Shown: positions 42,125-51,592, counted from the first letter of the stretch. The stretch is 64,000 nucleotides of DNA from Syntrophotalea carbinolica DSM 2380 (GCF_000012885.1 NC_007498.2:930001-994000); one strand, 5' to 3'. Notes: generated from the letters alone by a model not told the origin. A program made the numbers and translations.

Positions 42125-43192
42125 ATGAGCAGACAGGAAATAAAACTTACCCATATGGTCAAAGCGGCCGGTTGAGCTGCCAAACTGGGCCCGGGGGGCC
42201 TGGAAGAAGCTTTGTCCGGATTGTTCGAAGGCAGTGACCCGAATCTCCTCGTAGGGCCGGAGACTGCCGATGACGCGGGGGTTTATCGCATTGGGGACGA
42301 CTGTGCCCTGGTCGAGACCACGGACATCATCACCCCGTTGGTAGACGACCCTTTTCAGTTCGGTGCCATCGCCGCGACCAATGCCCTGTCCGATGTCTTC
42401 GCCATGGGCGGCAAGCCCGTGACCGCCATGAACATGGTTTTCTACCCGGAATGCAGCATTTCCCCCGAAGTGCTGCGGGAGATCCTGGCCGGCGGCAGCG
42501 CAAAGATTCGCGAAGCCGGGGCATGTTTGGTCGGAGGGCATACCGTCGAGGATGATGAGATCAAGTACGGTCTTGCGGTGACCGGTCTTGTGCATCCGGA
42601 TCGGGTGATACGCAATTCCACCGCCCGCCCGGGCGATATTCTGATTCTTACCAAACCTGTCGGCACCGGCATCGTGTCTACCGGGATCAAGGCGGAGATG
42701 GTGGCCGACGCCACGCTGGATGAGGCCTGCCGCTGGATGAGCACCTTGAACAATGTGGCCGCACGGATCATGACGGAATGCGGCGCCCACGCCTGTACCG
42801 ACGTCACCGGTTTCGGCCTTATCGGCCATGCCTCGGAGATGGCCCGGGGAGCGGGGGTTACCTTGCTTCTGGATGTGAGTGCGATACCGGTTATCAGCGG
42901 TGTTGCCGATCTGATCAACGACGGTCTGGTGCCGGGTGGCTGCTACCGCAACCGGGATTTCTACTCCCGTTTGCTGGTGGACGCCCGCCCTGGACGCCAA
43001 GAGGATTTGAAGCCCTTTGCCGCGGACGATCTCATCCCCTTGTACGATCCCCAGACTTCCGGCGGGCTTCTGATTGCCCTTGCCGTCGAATCCGCCGAGA
43101 GGTATATCCGTCTTGCCGGAGACCAGGGCTGTTTTGCCGTTCCGATCGGCGAGGTTGTTGCGGACCGCGGACATGCTGTCGAGATCCGGTGA
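42125..43192 (+). CDS. selD: Selenophosphate synthase, itself a selenoprotein
   Basis: SelD makes selenophosphate from selenide and ATP. The full gene starts at ATG 42125 and passes an in-frame TGA at 42173-42175, codon 17, in the context KAAG[14 protein letters not shown], exactly where other SelD have Sec or Cys next to the catalytic Lys. Just after it the sequence can fold into a GC-rich hairpin (about 42184-42204, GGGCCC/GGCC), as needed for a bacterial SECIS. A reading from 42212 misses the active site. ATP-binding blocks [20 protein letters not shown], and later [18 protein letters not shown], are intact. Total 355 residues. Confidence 0.94.
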
Positions 43193-43347
43193 TTTGTCTT
43201 CCCATGGTTTTTAAAGCAACGAATTTTTTTTGCAAACCAGCGAGGCCGGGGTGGGTGTTAGTGTCTATCGGTAAAACCGATTGAAGTGCAGCCTTTTGTT
43301 GGTATTATCGATTTGATTTATCACCAACGAAGGTATATGTTCGGCCC

Positions 43348-44166
43348 ATGCAACCGACCATCGCCATGTGCAACATATTCGATCAGGATGCGGAAAGACT
43401 CGCAGCATTTGCCGACCAAAACGGTTTTTCCGCTATCGACTGGTCCCTGGATCCCTCGCTTCCGGAGAGGGAGCTTCTCTCCCAGATAAAGGTTCTTGAC
43501 GGGTTTCAGGTACGCTACCACTGTCGTTTTCATGGCGTGGATGTGGCTTACAGCGATCAGCGGGGCGATGACTCCCTGGCGCTGTTGCTGCGTACCGTCG
43601 ACCAGGTAGCCGCTGCCGGCGGGCGCTATATGACGGTGCATTCCGGGCTTGGCAACCCCTCCGGCGAGGGGATCGACCTGAACCGTGCCATTACCAACCT
43701 GACCACTCTCGTGGAGCATGGCCGACGCAATGGCGTTGCCGTGGCCTTGGAAAACCTGACCACGCCGCTGACCAACGATCCCCTTGTGTTTCGCCGCATC
43801 GTGACGGAAAGCGACGCTTACGTCACCATCGATATCGGCCACGCCCACGCGGTGCGCCACCTGCATCCGCACAAATCCATTTTCGACGAATACATTCTGC
43901 CCCATCGGGACAGGCTCCTTAATGCGCATGTCTACCATACGGAGCTTGACGGTTATGGCCATGTCCCGCCCGCCGATCTGGCGGATATCAGCGATCGGCT
44001 GGATCTTCTCGGCCTGGCCGAATCCTGCGACTGGTGGGTCATCGAACTCATGAATCCGTCCGAATTGCTGCACACCCGCGACCTGCTGCAAAACTACCTC
44101 GAAGCCTCCTCTCCGCAAACCGTTGAGGTTCGGCAACCAAGTTCCTTTCCCCTCGGTGCAATCTAG
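43348..44166 (+). CDS. Sugar-phosphate isomerase/epimerase-like TIM-barrel protein
   Basis: 272 residues with the xylose-isomerase-like barrel pattern: strand 1 MCNIFDQDAE, GRYMTVHSGLGNPSGEG (about 92-108), GVAVALENLTTPLTNDP (Glu metal ligand, about 130-146), YVTIDIGHAHAVRH (Asp/His ligands), LLNAHVYHTELDGYGHVPP (His/Asp) and CDWWVIELMNP (final Glu). These metal ligands suggest an active isomerase, epimerase or endonuclease-IV-fold enzyme with unknown substrate. It lies 155 bases after selD and 115 before an ApgM-like gene, so it may belong to a separate pathway embedded in the selenium locus. Confidence 0.85.
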   Translation: MQPTIAMCNIFDQDAERLAAFADQNGFSAIDWSLDPSLPERELLSQIKVLDGFQVRYHCRFHGVDVAYSDQRGDDSLALLLRTVDQVAAAGGRYMTVHSGLGNPSGEGIDLNRAITNLTTLVEHGRRNGVAVALENLTTPLTNDPLVFRRIVTESDAYVTIDIGHAHAVRHLHPHKSIFDEYILPHRDRLLNAHVYHTELDGYGHVPPADLADISDRLDLLGLAESCDWWVIELMNPSELLHTRDLLQNYLEASSPQTVEVRQPSSFPLGAI

Positions 44167-44280
44167 GCAAACGTGCGTCCGGCAGCGTCGGGTGGACACT
44201 CGCACCGTTTTCACTTAGGAAACCGCACAGTCTTCGGTATACTCTGAGAAATCCGTCTTTCTTTTTCCAGAGGACCGGGC

Positions 44281-45582
44281 ATGCGCTGTATTCTTCTTCT
44301 TCTCGATGGTCTCGGCGACCGAAGTCACTCCTGCCTTGACGGCCGGACTCCTCTCCAGGCTGCCCACACCCCCAATCTTGACAGACTTGCCTCCCTCGGC
44401 ATGAACGGGCTTTTTCATGCCCATCTCCAGGGAACCGCGCTACCCAGCGAGCTTGCCCATTTTCTCATGTTCGGATACCGCATGGAGGATTTTCCCGGGC
44501 GGGGTGTTGTGGAAGCGCTGGGTGAAGGTCTCGATATCCGGGAAAACGATGTGGCTTTGCTGGCCCGCATCTTCTCCGTGGAGAAGCGGCGGCAGGCCCT
44601 TGTGCTGCGTCACGAAAACCCCGCGCTGGACCGGCAGGACTGCCAGATACTTCAGGGGGCGGTACGAAACTTCAGCCGATCCGGCATCGATGCGGTGTTT
44701 TTGCCTACCGGCGGGATCGGCGGCATCCTCCGTCTCCGGGGGAAGGTGTCGAAAGGCGTTACCGATTCGAATCCGATCATCGAGGGGCGTCCCCTGATGG
44801 AGGTTTTCCCTCTGCGCGCTATGGCGGATGATGCTTGTGCGCAAAACACGGCGCGGTTTCTCAATGATTACCTGCGATGGAGTTATCGGACGCTTTCGGA
44901 ACACCCTCTCAATCGACAGCGTATCCGGGAGGGGCTTGCTGCCGTCAATGCCGTCGGTACGCAGCGGGCCGGTATGCTGCACAGCCTGCCATCGTTTGCC
45001 GACAAGTGGGGGCTTAAGGGGCTGCTGATCGCTTCCGGCGCCGTGTACCATGGGATCGGTCAGGTGCTCGGCATGGACACCCGCGGGGTCAGGGACACGG
45101 GCGACCCCGGCAGGGATCTGCAGGCGCGGCTCGCCATGGCGTGTCAGGCCAGAGAGTTTGATTTCGTCCATGTGCATACCAAGATTGCCGATCAGGCCGG
45201 TCATACCAAAAATCCCCTTCTCAAAAAGCGGGTGATAGAATCCATCGACACCGCGATAGCCTATGTGCTCGAGGAGATCGTCCCCGATGATGACATCCTC
45301 TTTGTCGTTACCGCCGACCATTCCACAGCTTCTTCCGGTCGCATGATCCATAGCGGCGAGACGGTGCCGCTGGTTATGGTCGGACAGTATGTGCGGCGCG
45401 ATGACGTCGAGACCTTCGACGAGGTAAGCTGCGCCTCAGGAGGTTTGAGCCTCGTCAGGGGCACGGAACTCATGTATTTGATCCTGAACTTTCTTGACCG
45501 GGGCAAACTCTGGGGACTCAGGGACGCACCGGATGAGCGGCCCTTCGCTTCGGGGATATCAACGCCCCTCCGAATCGATTGA
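44281..45582 (+). CDS. ApgM-like phosphoglycerate mutase (alkaline phosphatase superfamily)
   Basis: 433 residues. The N-terminal metal-binding block LLLLDGLGDRSHSCLDGRTP, then LQAAHTPNLDRLASLGMNG, and the late blocks HTKIADQAGHTKNPLLKKRV and VVTADHSTASSGRMIHSGET are the conserved core of archaeal-type, cofactor-independent phosphoglycerate mutases (ApgM). The Ser/Thr nucleophile region is GTALPSELAHFLMFGYRMED. Besides glycolysis, family members act in phosphonate and related pathways. Neighbouring an isomerase and a nucleotidyltransferase, a specialised role is plausible. ATG 44281 follows AGAGGA. Confidence 0.88.
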   Translation: MRCILLLLDGLGDRSHSCLDGRTPLQAAHTPNLDRLASLGMNGLFHAHLQGTALPSELAHFLMFGYRMEDFPGRGVVEALGEGLDIRENDVALLARIFSVEKRRQALVLRHENPALDRQDCQILQGAVRNFSRSGIDAVFLPTGGIGGILRLRGKVSKGVTDSNPIIEGRPLMEVFPLRAMADDACAQNTARFLNDYLRWSYRTLSEHPLNRQRIREGLAAVNAVGTQRAGMLHSLPSFADKWGLKGLLIASGAVYHGIGQVLGMDTRGVRDTGDPGRDLQARLAMACQAREFDFVHVHTKIADQAGHTKNPLLKKRVIESIDTAIAYVLEEIVPDDDILFVVTADHSTASSGRMIHSGETVPLVMVGQYVRRDDVETFDEVSCASGGLSLVRGTELMYLILNFLDRGKLWGLRDAPDERPFASGISTPLRID

Positions 45583-45637
45583 GCCTTGGGCCTGTGTTTT
45601 GTTACGGCTCGAAGCATAGAAGGAAGAGGTCTGGACC

Positions 45638-46219
45638 ATGACACATGAACCGATGGCGGATGCCGAAACGGGGGTCATTCATGGCCGTTTCCAGGTTCTC
45701 CACAACGATCATCTGGCCTATCTTCTGGCGGGGAAGGCCCTTTGCCGCCATCTGGTCGTGGGGATCACCAATCCGGATCCGTTTTTGACCAAAACCGAAG
45801 CCGCGGATCCGCATCGTAGCAGTTCGGTCGCCAACCCTCTGACCTATTTCGAGCGTTACACCATGGTGCGCGCCGCCCTGGAAGAGGCGGGGATCGCATC
45901 GTCTCACTATTCCGTGGTTCCTTTTCCCGTCAACATGCCCGAGCTGTATCGATACTATGTGCCCCTCGATGCGCTGTTTTTTCTCTCCATCTACGACGAC
46001 TGGGGCAGGCGGAAGCTGGCGTATTTCACCTCCCTCGGTCTGGCGACGCATGTTCTCAGGGAGGTGCCGCTCACCCGGAAAGGCCTCAGTGCTACGGATG
46101 TCCGCCGCCGGATGGCAAACAACGAGCCCTGGGAAGATCTGGTCCCTCCTGCCGTAGCCGATCTTATGAAGAGGTGGGGTATTCCCGGACGCTTGCGGGC
46201 CATGGTTCAGTCTTCCTGA
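45638..46219 (+). CDS. NMN-adenylyltransferase-like nucleotidyltransferase
   Basis: 193 residues of the HIGH-type nucleotidyltransferase fold. GRFQVLHNDHLAYLLAGKAL (about 13-32) carries the H-x-x-H variant, LVVGITNPDPF is strand 2, NPLTYFERYTMVRAALEEAG is the substrate helix, and LTRKGLSATDVRRRMANNEP contains the ISSTxVR-like motif. Closest by eye are archaeal-type NadM and related adenylyl/cytidylyltransferases. It would activate a phosphorylated substrate with ATP or CTP. ATG 45638 follows AGGAAGAGG, 56 bases after the ApgM-like gene, so the two are probably co-transcribed. True substrate not known. Confidence 0.85.
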   Translation: MTHEPMADAETGVIHGRFQVLHNDHLAYLLAGKALCRHLVVGITNPDPFLTKTEAADPHRSSSVANPLTYFERYTMVRAALEEAGIASSHYSVVPFPVNMPELYRYYVPLDALFFLSIYDDWGRRKLAYFTSLGLATHVLREVPLTRKGLSATDVRRRMANNEPWEDLVPPAVADLMKRWGIPGRLRAMVQSS

Positions 46220-46364
46220 ATACCCGGACCGGCATCGAGCCTTTCCTGTGCTATTGATAAAACCAATAGCTAGTATCACTTTTATTTAAAATTACAATTA
46301 GACAACAAACGGGGCATTTGTTAGCTTCCTTGGAGTATTTTTTCTATTTTTATTGGAGGAGCGT

Positions 46365-47198
46365 ATGAGGAAGTTTTCTTTGATTCAACTGGTATTGGTT
46401 GTTGCTGTTTCGCTTGCAGCGTATGCACCGGCTTTTGCCGGTAGTCTGGATGTGTTCAAAGGCGAGAGCGGGGTGTTGAAGATCTCTGGCGGTACGGCGC
46501 ATATTCCCGTGATGAAAGACGTCGCCAAGAAAATCATGGTCATCAATCCCGACATCCAGATCAGTATTGCAGGGGGCGGCTCCGGTGTCGGTATCAAGCA
46601 GGTGGGAGAGGGCCTGGTCGATATCGGCAACAGCGGACGCATAGCGACCGAGGAAGAAATCAGCCGCTATCAGCTCAACCTCTACAAGTGGGCCATCGAC
46701 GGTGTGGCGCCGGTGGTTCATCCGAACAATCCGGTGAAGGCGTTGACCAAAACCCAGATGATCGATATCTTTTCCGGCAAGCTTGATAACTGGAAGATGC
46801 TGGGTGGTGCAGATCGGAAAATCAACGTCTATACCCGCGATGAAGCAAGCGGCACCCGGGCGGTTTTCTGGAAAAAAGGGCTGGATAAGGCGCAGATGAC
46901 CACCGGTGCCCATGTCGTCGTATCCAACGGTGCGATGAAATCGGCTATTGCGCAGGATCCCTACGGCGTCGGCTATGTGTCCGTGGGGCATATCGATGCA
47001 AGTGTGGCTCCGGTTGCACTGGATGGCGTGGTGCCGACTATCGAGAGCGTACAGGACGGAAGCTTCAAGATCGCTCGTGGCCTTTACAGCAATACCAAGG
47101 GCGAACCGCACGGCCTGACAAAGAAATTCATCGATTTTCTCTATACAACCGACGGCAAAAAGATTATTGAGCAGCGCGGATTTATTCCCGTCCGATGA
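46365..47198 (+). CDS. PstS-like periplasmic binding protein
   Basis: 277 residues with a signal peptide (LVLVVAVSLAAYAPAFAG, cleavage about residue 25). The oxyanion-binding pattern of PstS-type proteins is present: ISGGTAHIPVM, AGGGSGVGIKQVGEGLVDIG (about 67-86) and YTRDEASGTRAVFWKKGLDK, with the SGT loop. The position that is Asp in E. coli PstS (ASDAP) reads NSGR, as in the shorter PstS subfamily. It is the first gene of a four-gene ABC operon inside the selenium locus, so the substrate could be phosphate or another oxyanion such as selenite or selenate (inference). RBS TTGGAGGAG. Confidence 0.88.
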   Translation: MRKFSLIQLVLVVAVSLAAYAPAFAGSLDVFKGESGVLKISGGTAHIPVMKDVAKKIMVINPDIQISIAGGGSGVGIKQVGEGLVDIGNSGRIATEEEISRYQLNLYKWAIDGVAPVVHPNNPVKALTKTQMIDIFSGKLDNWKMLGGADRKINVYTRDEASGTRAVFWKKGLDKAQMTTGAHVVVSNGAMKSAIAQDPYGVGYVSVGHIDASVAPVALDGVVPTIESVQDGSFKIARGLYSNTKGEPHGLTKKFIDFLYTTDGKKIIEQRGFIPVR

Positions 47199-48055
47199 AA
47201 AAAATCGGGGAACTGGTTGCGGAGAGGGCTTTTTTCCTCTCCGCAGTGGCAAGCTCTTCGATCACCATAGGGATTCTGGTCTTTATGGTGTTCATGGGCC
47301 TGCCCCTGATAAGAGAGGGCGGGGGATATCACCTCCTGCTGAAATCATGGTCGCCGTACCAGGGATCGTTCGGGATTTATCCGATGATCGTGGGTACGGC
47401 GGCCATCTCTTTTTTGAGTTTGGCGGTTGCCTTTCCCGTGAGCCTCGGTTGTTCATTCCTGATTGCGACCATCGCCCCGAAACCGGTGAGCAGAGGGTTG
47501 CGCCGGATCATCGAGCTGATGACCGGGATCCCGACGGTTATCTATGGTTTCGTGGGGATATTCCTTGTCGTTCCGCTGGTTCGGGAATGGTTTCAGAGCG
47601 GATCGGGGATGTGCGTTTTCACCGCCGCCCTGGTGCTCGGCATCATGATTTCACCGACCATGACACTGTTTTTTAGTGACAGTTTCGACCGGATTCCCCG
47701 CTCGTACCTGGATGCAGCCGATGCGCTGGGGGCCAGTCACGTGCAAAAGCTGTTGTATGTCATGCTGCCTGCCGCGAAAAAAGGGATGCTAAACGGGGTT
47801 ATCCTTGCACTGGGACGGGCTGTGGGCGACACTCTTATTGCCCTTATGCTGGCCGGCAATGCGGTGCGGGTGCCGGCATCGGTTCTGGAGCCGGCCCGGA
47901 CGCTCACAGCGCATATCGCCCTGGTGATTGCAGCGGATTACGAGAGCCCCGAGTTCCGGTCCATTTTTGCCTGCGGGGTTGTGCTTTATCTGTTCACCAT
48001 GGCAGTGACCTTTCTGGTTCGGTATATAAGCTATGCGGAGGACAGAAAACCTTGA
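47195..48055 (+). CDS. PstC-like ABC permease
   Basis: 286 residues with six TM helices (for example VASSSITIGILVFMVFMGLP, LRRIIELMTGIPTVIYGFVG, VLGIMISPTMTLFF) and the EAA cytoplasmic loop in YLDAADALGASHVQKLLYVM, where Gly is typical. LGRAVGDTLIALMLAGNAV is a strongly conserved PstC block. The start overlaps the binding-protein stop (ATGA), and the end overlaps the second permease. It should pair with the 48052 product to form the channel. Confidence 0.9.
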   Translation: MKKIGELVAERAFFLSAVASSSITIGILVFMVFMGLPLIREGGGYHLLLKSWSPYQGSFGIYPMIVGTAAISFLSLAVAFPVSLGCSFLIATIAPKPVSRGLRRIIELMTGIPTVIYGFVGIFLVVPLVREWFQSGSGMCVFTAALVLGIMISPTMTLFFSDSFDRIPRSYLDAADALGASHVQKLLYVMLPAAKKGMLNGVILALGRAVGDTLIALMLAGNAVRVPASVLEPARTLTAHIALVIAADYESPEFRSIFACGVVLYLFTMAVTFLVRYISYAEDRKP

Positions 48056-48936
48056 GATTACGCATCCTCGAGAGGCTTACGGTCCTGTTCGCATGGGCCG
48101 CCGGCTTGATGCTGCTTTGCGCGGTATTTCTGCTGATGGGCTATTTGTTCGTCAAAGGGGGGCGGGCCGTCGATCTGTCCTTGATTTTTGGCGATGCTTC
48201 ACCGTTGCAGGCACTGCTCTTTAAGCAACGGGTCTTTGACGGCCTTTTCCCGGCTATTGTCGGTACCCTGGTGCTTATCCTTCTGTCCATTTTCTGGGCC
48301 ATACCGATCGGCATCGCCACGGGAATTTATCTGGCCGAGTATGCCGGGGGGCGGGTGAAAAGAGTGCTCGATGCCCTGTTCGACGTTTTGTCCGGCATTC
48401 CCTCCATTGTGATCGGATTGTTCGGTTTTTCCTTTGCCGTTTTTCTGCATAAACAGTATTCGAACGATATCGGCCCGTGCCTGCTCATATCGAGCCTCGC
48501 CCTGTCGTTTCTGGTGTTGCCCTACATCATCCGGACCACACAGGCGGCTCTTGAGGGGATATCCCCGCGATTTCGTCTGACGGCACTGGCGCTGGGGGCG
48601 ACCAGATTACAGAACATCTTTTTGGTGTTGATACCCAAATCCTTATCCGGGATTATGAGCGGGATTATTCTCGCCATTGGGCGCTGCGCCGAAGACACGG
48701 CGGTTATCATGCTCACGGGAGCCGTTGCCTCCGCCGGTTTGCCGCGCTCCCTGTTTTCCCAGTACGAAGCGCTGCCCTTTTACATCTATTATATTTCATC
48801 CCAATATTCCAACCCCGATGAACTGATGCAGGGATATGGGGCATCCATTATCCTTCTGTCGCTCTGCGCTCTGCTGTTCGCAGTGGCGTACGGCATCAGA
48901 AAGGGGTTGAGCCATTTTATTTTTTACCGACCATGA
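48052..48936 (+). CDS. PstA-like ABC permease
   Basis: 294 residues with six TM helices. Family blocks are AIPIGIATGIYLAEYAGGRV, LFDVLSGIPSIVIGLFGFSF, the EAA-type loop FRLTALALGATRLQNIFLVL and ILAIGRCAEDTAVIMLTGAV, where PstA usually has GR...GETAP. The start codon is TTG 48052 after GGAGG, inside the previous gene's stop; no ATG fits better. Translation is coupled to the genes on both sides. Confidence 0.88.
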   Translation: MRLRILERLTVLFAWAAGLMLLCAVFLLMGYLFVKGGRAVDLSLIFGDASPLQALLFKQRVFDGLFPAIVGTLVLILLSIFWAIPIGIATGIYLAEYAGGRVKRVLDALFDVLSGIPSIVIGLFGFSFAVFLHKQYSNDIGPCLLISSLALSFLVLPYIIRTTQAALEGISPRFRLTALALGATRLQNIFLVLIPKSLSGIMSGIILAIGRCAEDTAVIMLTGAVASAGLPRSLFSQYEALPFYIYYISSQYSNPDELMQGYGASIILLSLCALLFAVAYGIRKGLSHFIFYRP

Positions 48937-49655
48937 GCCATGTCATGACCGACGATGTTAAGATACGTGTCGCCAATCTTGATTTTTTCTACCGGGATCG
49001 GGCGATATTGAACGATGTCAACGTGAGTTTTGCCAAGCATGCGATCAGCACTTTGACCGGGCCTTCCGGGGTCGGCAAATCCACCTTTCTCATGACCCTT
49101 AACCGCCTCTGGGAAAACCTGCCGGATGCGGCTATGACGGGCAGGGTGGAGATCGAGCTGCAGGGTAAATGGCAGGATGTTTACGCCCGCGGCATGTCGG
49201 TGACGGACTTGCGAAAAATGGTGGCCATGGTTTTTCAGGCCCCCAACCCGCTGCCGATGAGCATCCGTAAAAATATCGCTTTTCCCCTGAAGCTGTCCGG
49301 TGAGACAAATCGGCAAACGGTAGCCGCCAGGGTGGAGCAGGCCCTGCAAATGGCCAATTTGTGGAGTGAAGTCAAAGACCGGCTGAACGACGATGCCCGC
49401 ACGCTGTCGGGGGGGCAGCAACAGCGACTCTGCATCGCCCGTGCTTTGGTGATGGAGCCGGAAGTGTTGCTTCTGGATGAGCCTACCTCTTCTCTGGATC
49501 AGGCTTCTACCGCCGTGATTGAAGAACTTCTGGTCGGGTTGAAGGATCGTCTGACCATCCTGGTTGTTTCCCACTATCAGGAACAGGTGATGCGGATCTC
49601 GGACAACATCGTCAGGTTTGACGGGAACACCGTTGTTGCGCAAACAGAGAAATAA
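48933..49655 (+). CDS. PstB-like ABC ATPase
   Basis: 240 residues. Walker A is GPSGVGKSTFLMTLNRLWEN (about 39-58), the Q loop lies in MVAMVFQAPNPLPMSIRKNI (the FQxPNPFPMSI block of PstB), the signature is LSGGQQQRLCIARALVMEPE, Walker B is VLLLDEPTSSLD and the H loop is VVSHY. The PstB-specific segment supports an oxyanion transporter. The start ATG 48933 overlaps the PstA-like stop. There is no PhoU gene, which normally follows pstB in phosphate operons; a HAD gene follows instead. Confidence 0.92.
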   Translation: MSHVMTDDVKIRVANLDFFYRDRAILNDVNVSFAKHAISTLTGPSGVGKSTFLMTLNRLWENLPDAAMTGRVEIELQGKWQDVYARGMSVTDLRKMVAMVFQAPNPLPMSIRKNIAFPLKLSGETNRQTVAARVEQALQMANLWSEVKDRLNDDARTLSGGQQQRLCIARALVMEPEVLLLDEPTSSLDQASTAVIEELLVGLKDRLTILVVSHYQEQVMRISDNIVRFDGNTVVAQTEK

Positions 49656-49771
49656 ACTGCGGACGTTTGGCCGTTCGTCCCGTACATAGGATCATCGTCT
49701 GACATTTTTAACCGGGGGGCGGTTTTTAAAGGACTGGCCATCGCCTGGTGTTTCAACGAAAGGTATTGCCC

Positions 49772-50242
49772 ATGTTGCCCCTTGCCATCCCCAATGAAGA
49801 GGTCGTGGCCATTGAGCATGTCATCCTCGATTTTAACGGTACGCTAGCCGTCGACGGCAAGCTGATTTCCGGCGTGGTGCCGAGGCTCGAAGCTTTGAGT
49901 TCCCTGGTCACCGTGCATGTGATTACGGCGGATACCAATGCCAGCGCACGTTCGGAACTGGCGTCGCTGCCCTGTACTCTGAAAATCATCGGCCGCGATA
50001 AGCAGGATCAGGCCAAGCTCGAATATGCCCGAAGCCTGGGGCTGGGCAGGGTGCTGGCGGTTGGCAATGGCAGGAATGATGGTCTGTTGTTGAAAAACGC
50101 AGCTTTGGGTATCTGTCTTATCCAGCAGGAAGGGGCCGCTGTGGCATCCATGCTGGCTGCGGACATTGTATGTGTCGATATCAAGGATGCTTTGGATCTG
50201 CTGCTGCAACCGCATCGGATTGTCGCGACGATGAGAAATTGA
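49772..50242 (+). CDS. Small HAD-superfamily protein (soluble P-type ATPase-like)
   Basis: 156 residues. HAD motif I is VILDFNGTLAVDGKLISGVV (about 20-39; nucleophile D, with N in place of the usual second D), motif II is VHVITADTNASARS and motif IV is VLAVGNGRNDGLLLKNAALG. This matches the stand-alone phosphatase/P-domain proteins related to Cu-ATPases. ATG 49772 follows AAAGGTA. It lies between the ABC operon and the LysR gene; the substrate is unknown. Confidence 0.85.
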   Translation: MLPLAIPNEEVVAIEHVILDFNGTLAVDGKLISGVVPRLEALSSLVTVHVITADTNASARSELASLPCTLKIIGRDKQDQAKLEYARSLGLGRVLAVGNGRNDGLLLKNAALGICLIQQEGAAVASMLAADIVCVDIKDALDLLLQPHRIVATMRN

Positions 50243-50383
50243 TACGGTAGCTTATTGTCTGGTAGCCCGCGGGGACGGATTCCAGATATGGAGCAGCCAT
50301 GCGGTCTGTTTCGTATGCCGAACCTCTGTCATGGCTAGCCGCAAAACCGGCCACCGCGCCTGCATTTTTTCTAAGGTATGTTC

Positions 50384-51280
50384 ATGAATCTGAAACAGCT
50401 TGAGGTCTTTATCGCTGTTGCCGAGAGCGGCAGTTTTTCGCGAGCCGCGGAAATCACCTTCCTTACCCAGTCGACGGTCAGTCAGCATGTCTCGTCGCTG
50501 GAAAAAGAGTTTGAGCTGAAATTGCTCGACCGGACCGGGAAAGGGGCGTTTCTCACCGAAGCGGGGACGCTGCTGCTGGACCATGCTCAGCGCGTGGTTG
50601 CCGAGGCCAGGGAGGTGCCGCGGGCTTTGAGCCGGTTTCGCGGGCTTGAAGACGTTACTTTGAAAATCGGCGGCAGCAATATTCCTGCCTGTTACATGAT
50701 CCCGCAGTGCATCTTTGCTTTCCGCAGGCAGCATCCCGGCGTCATTATTACCCTCTGCCAGGGCGACAGCCGGGAAACCCTCGAGCGGGTCAAGCGCGAA
50801 GAGGTGGCGTTTGCCCTGGTCGGAACGCGTTTTGCGGACAAAGGCCTTGTCCATACGCCTTTGGTTTTGGACAAGATATCGCTGGTGGTACCCGCAGGTC
50901 ACCCCTGGAGCAAAAAACAGCATATCCGTCTGGCGGATCTTGCCGGTGAGCCGATCATTGTCCGGGAGCCCGGTTCCGGTACGGACAGGACTTTGCGCGA
51001 GGCCCTTGCCAAGGCGGGGTTCGCCCCGGACGAGCTGACCCCCTCCATGTGCCTGGGCAGCAATGAGGCCGTCAAGCAGGCGATACTCAACGGAGCCGGC
51101 ATCTCTTTTGTTTCCGAGATGTCGGTGCAAAAAGAGTGTGAGCGGGGCGAGCTGTCCATGGTCGAGGTCCAGGGGCTGGAGATCCTTCGCCATTTTTACC
51201 TGATCGCCCGCCAGGGGCGCGATCTTGCGCCAGCGGCCAAAGCTTTCATCGACTGTATTCACCAACGTTTTCGCTTGTAA
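50384..51280 (+). CDS. LysR-type regulator of the selenium-metabolism-associated group
   Basis: 298 residues. The N-terminal HTH is MNLKQLEVFIAVAESGSFSR, AAEITFLTQSTVSQHVSSLE and KEFELKLLDRTGKGAFLTEA; residues 90-298 form the periplasmic-binding-protein-like effector domain. The C-terminal segment SNEAVKQAILNGAGISFVSE is typical. A subgroup of LysR proteins occurs with selA/selB/yedE and is named selenium metabolism-associated; both sequence style and position (just before selC and selB) fit. ATG 50384 is favoured over ATG 50378 by AAGG spacing. Targets are probably genes of this locus (inference). Confidence 0.9.
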   Translation: MNLKQLEVFIAVAESGSFSRAAEITFLTQSTVSQHVSSLEKEFELKLLDRTGKGAFLTEAGTLLLDHAQRVVAEAREVPRALSRFRGLEDVTLKIGGSNIPACYMIPQCIFAFRRQHPGVIITLCQGDSRETLERVKREEVAFALVGTRFADKGLVHTPLVLDKISLVVPAGHPWSKKQHIRLADLAGEPIIVREPGSGTDRTLREALAKAGFAPDELTPSMCLGSNEAVKQAILNGAGISFVSEMSVQKECERGELSMVEVQGLEILRHFYLIARQGRDLAPAAKAFIDCIHQRFRL

Positions 51281-51494
51281 AAAAGCCTCCGATCGTTTGG
51301 CTGGGTACGAGCGGAATGATGCATTCTGCGCCAGGGGGCCTCCCTCGAAACGGTAGAACGGGGTTGCATAAATCCCATCGATCGGCTACTATTCACCTCC
51401 TTCGGGAATCCGTAACAGGGTTTTTTATGTAGCCGTTGCGGCTGCCGGGGCCTTCAGCATGTTTTTGTTGGCCTTGTTTGTATCTGTGATGCAT

Positions 51495-51592
51495 GGAAGC
51501 GCGTCGGTCGCTGGTGGGCCGCCCGGTCTTCAAAACCGGTGTGGGGGGTGAGAAACTTCCCAGGTGGGTTCGATTCCCATGCGCTTCCGCCA
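51495..51592 (+). tRNA. selC: tRNA-Sec (anticodon TCA)
   Basis: 98 bases including CCA. The 8-bp acceptor stem GGAAGCGC/GCGCTTCC is longer than normal, the anticodon stem CCGGT/ACCGG encloses TTCA with anticodon TCA, a long variable arm follows (GTGGGGGG...CTTCCCAGG region), and the T-arm is GGGTTCGATTCCC. These are the hallmarks of bacterial selenocysteine tRNA. It sits between the LysR gene and selB and supplies the UGA-reading tRNA for selD upstream. Confidence 0.95.

Noticed and set aside
42212-43192. selD starting at 42212
   Set aside because: This start lies after the Sec codon and active-site Lys; the true start is 42125 with recoded TGA.
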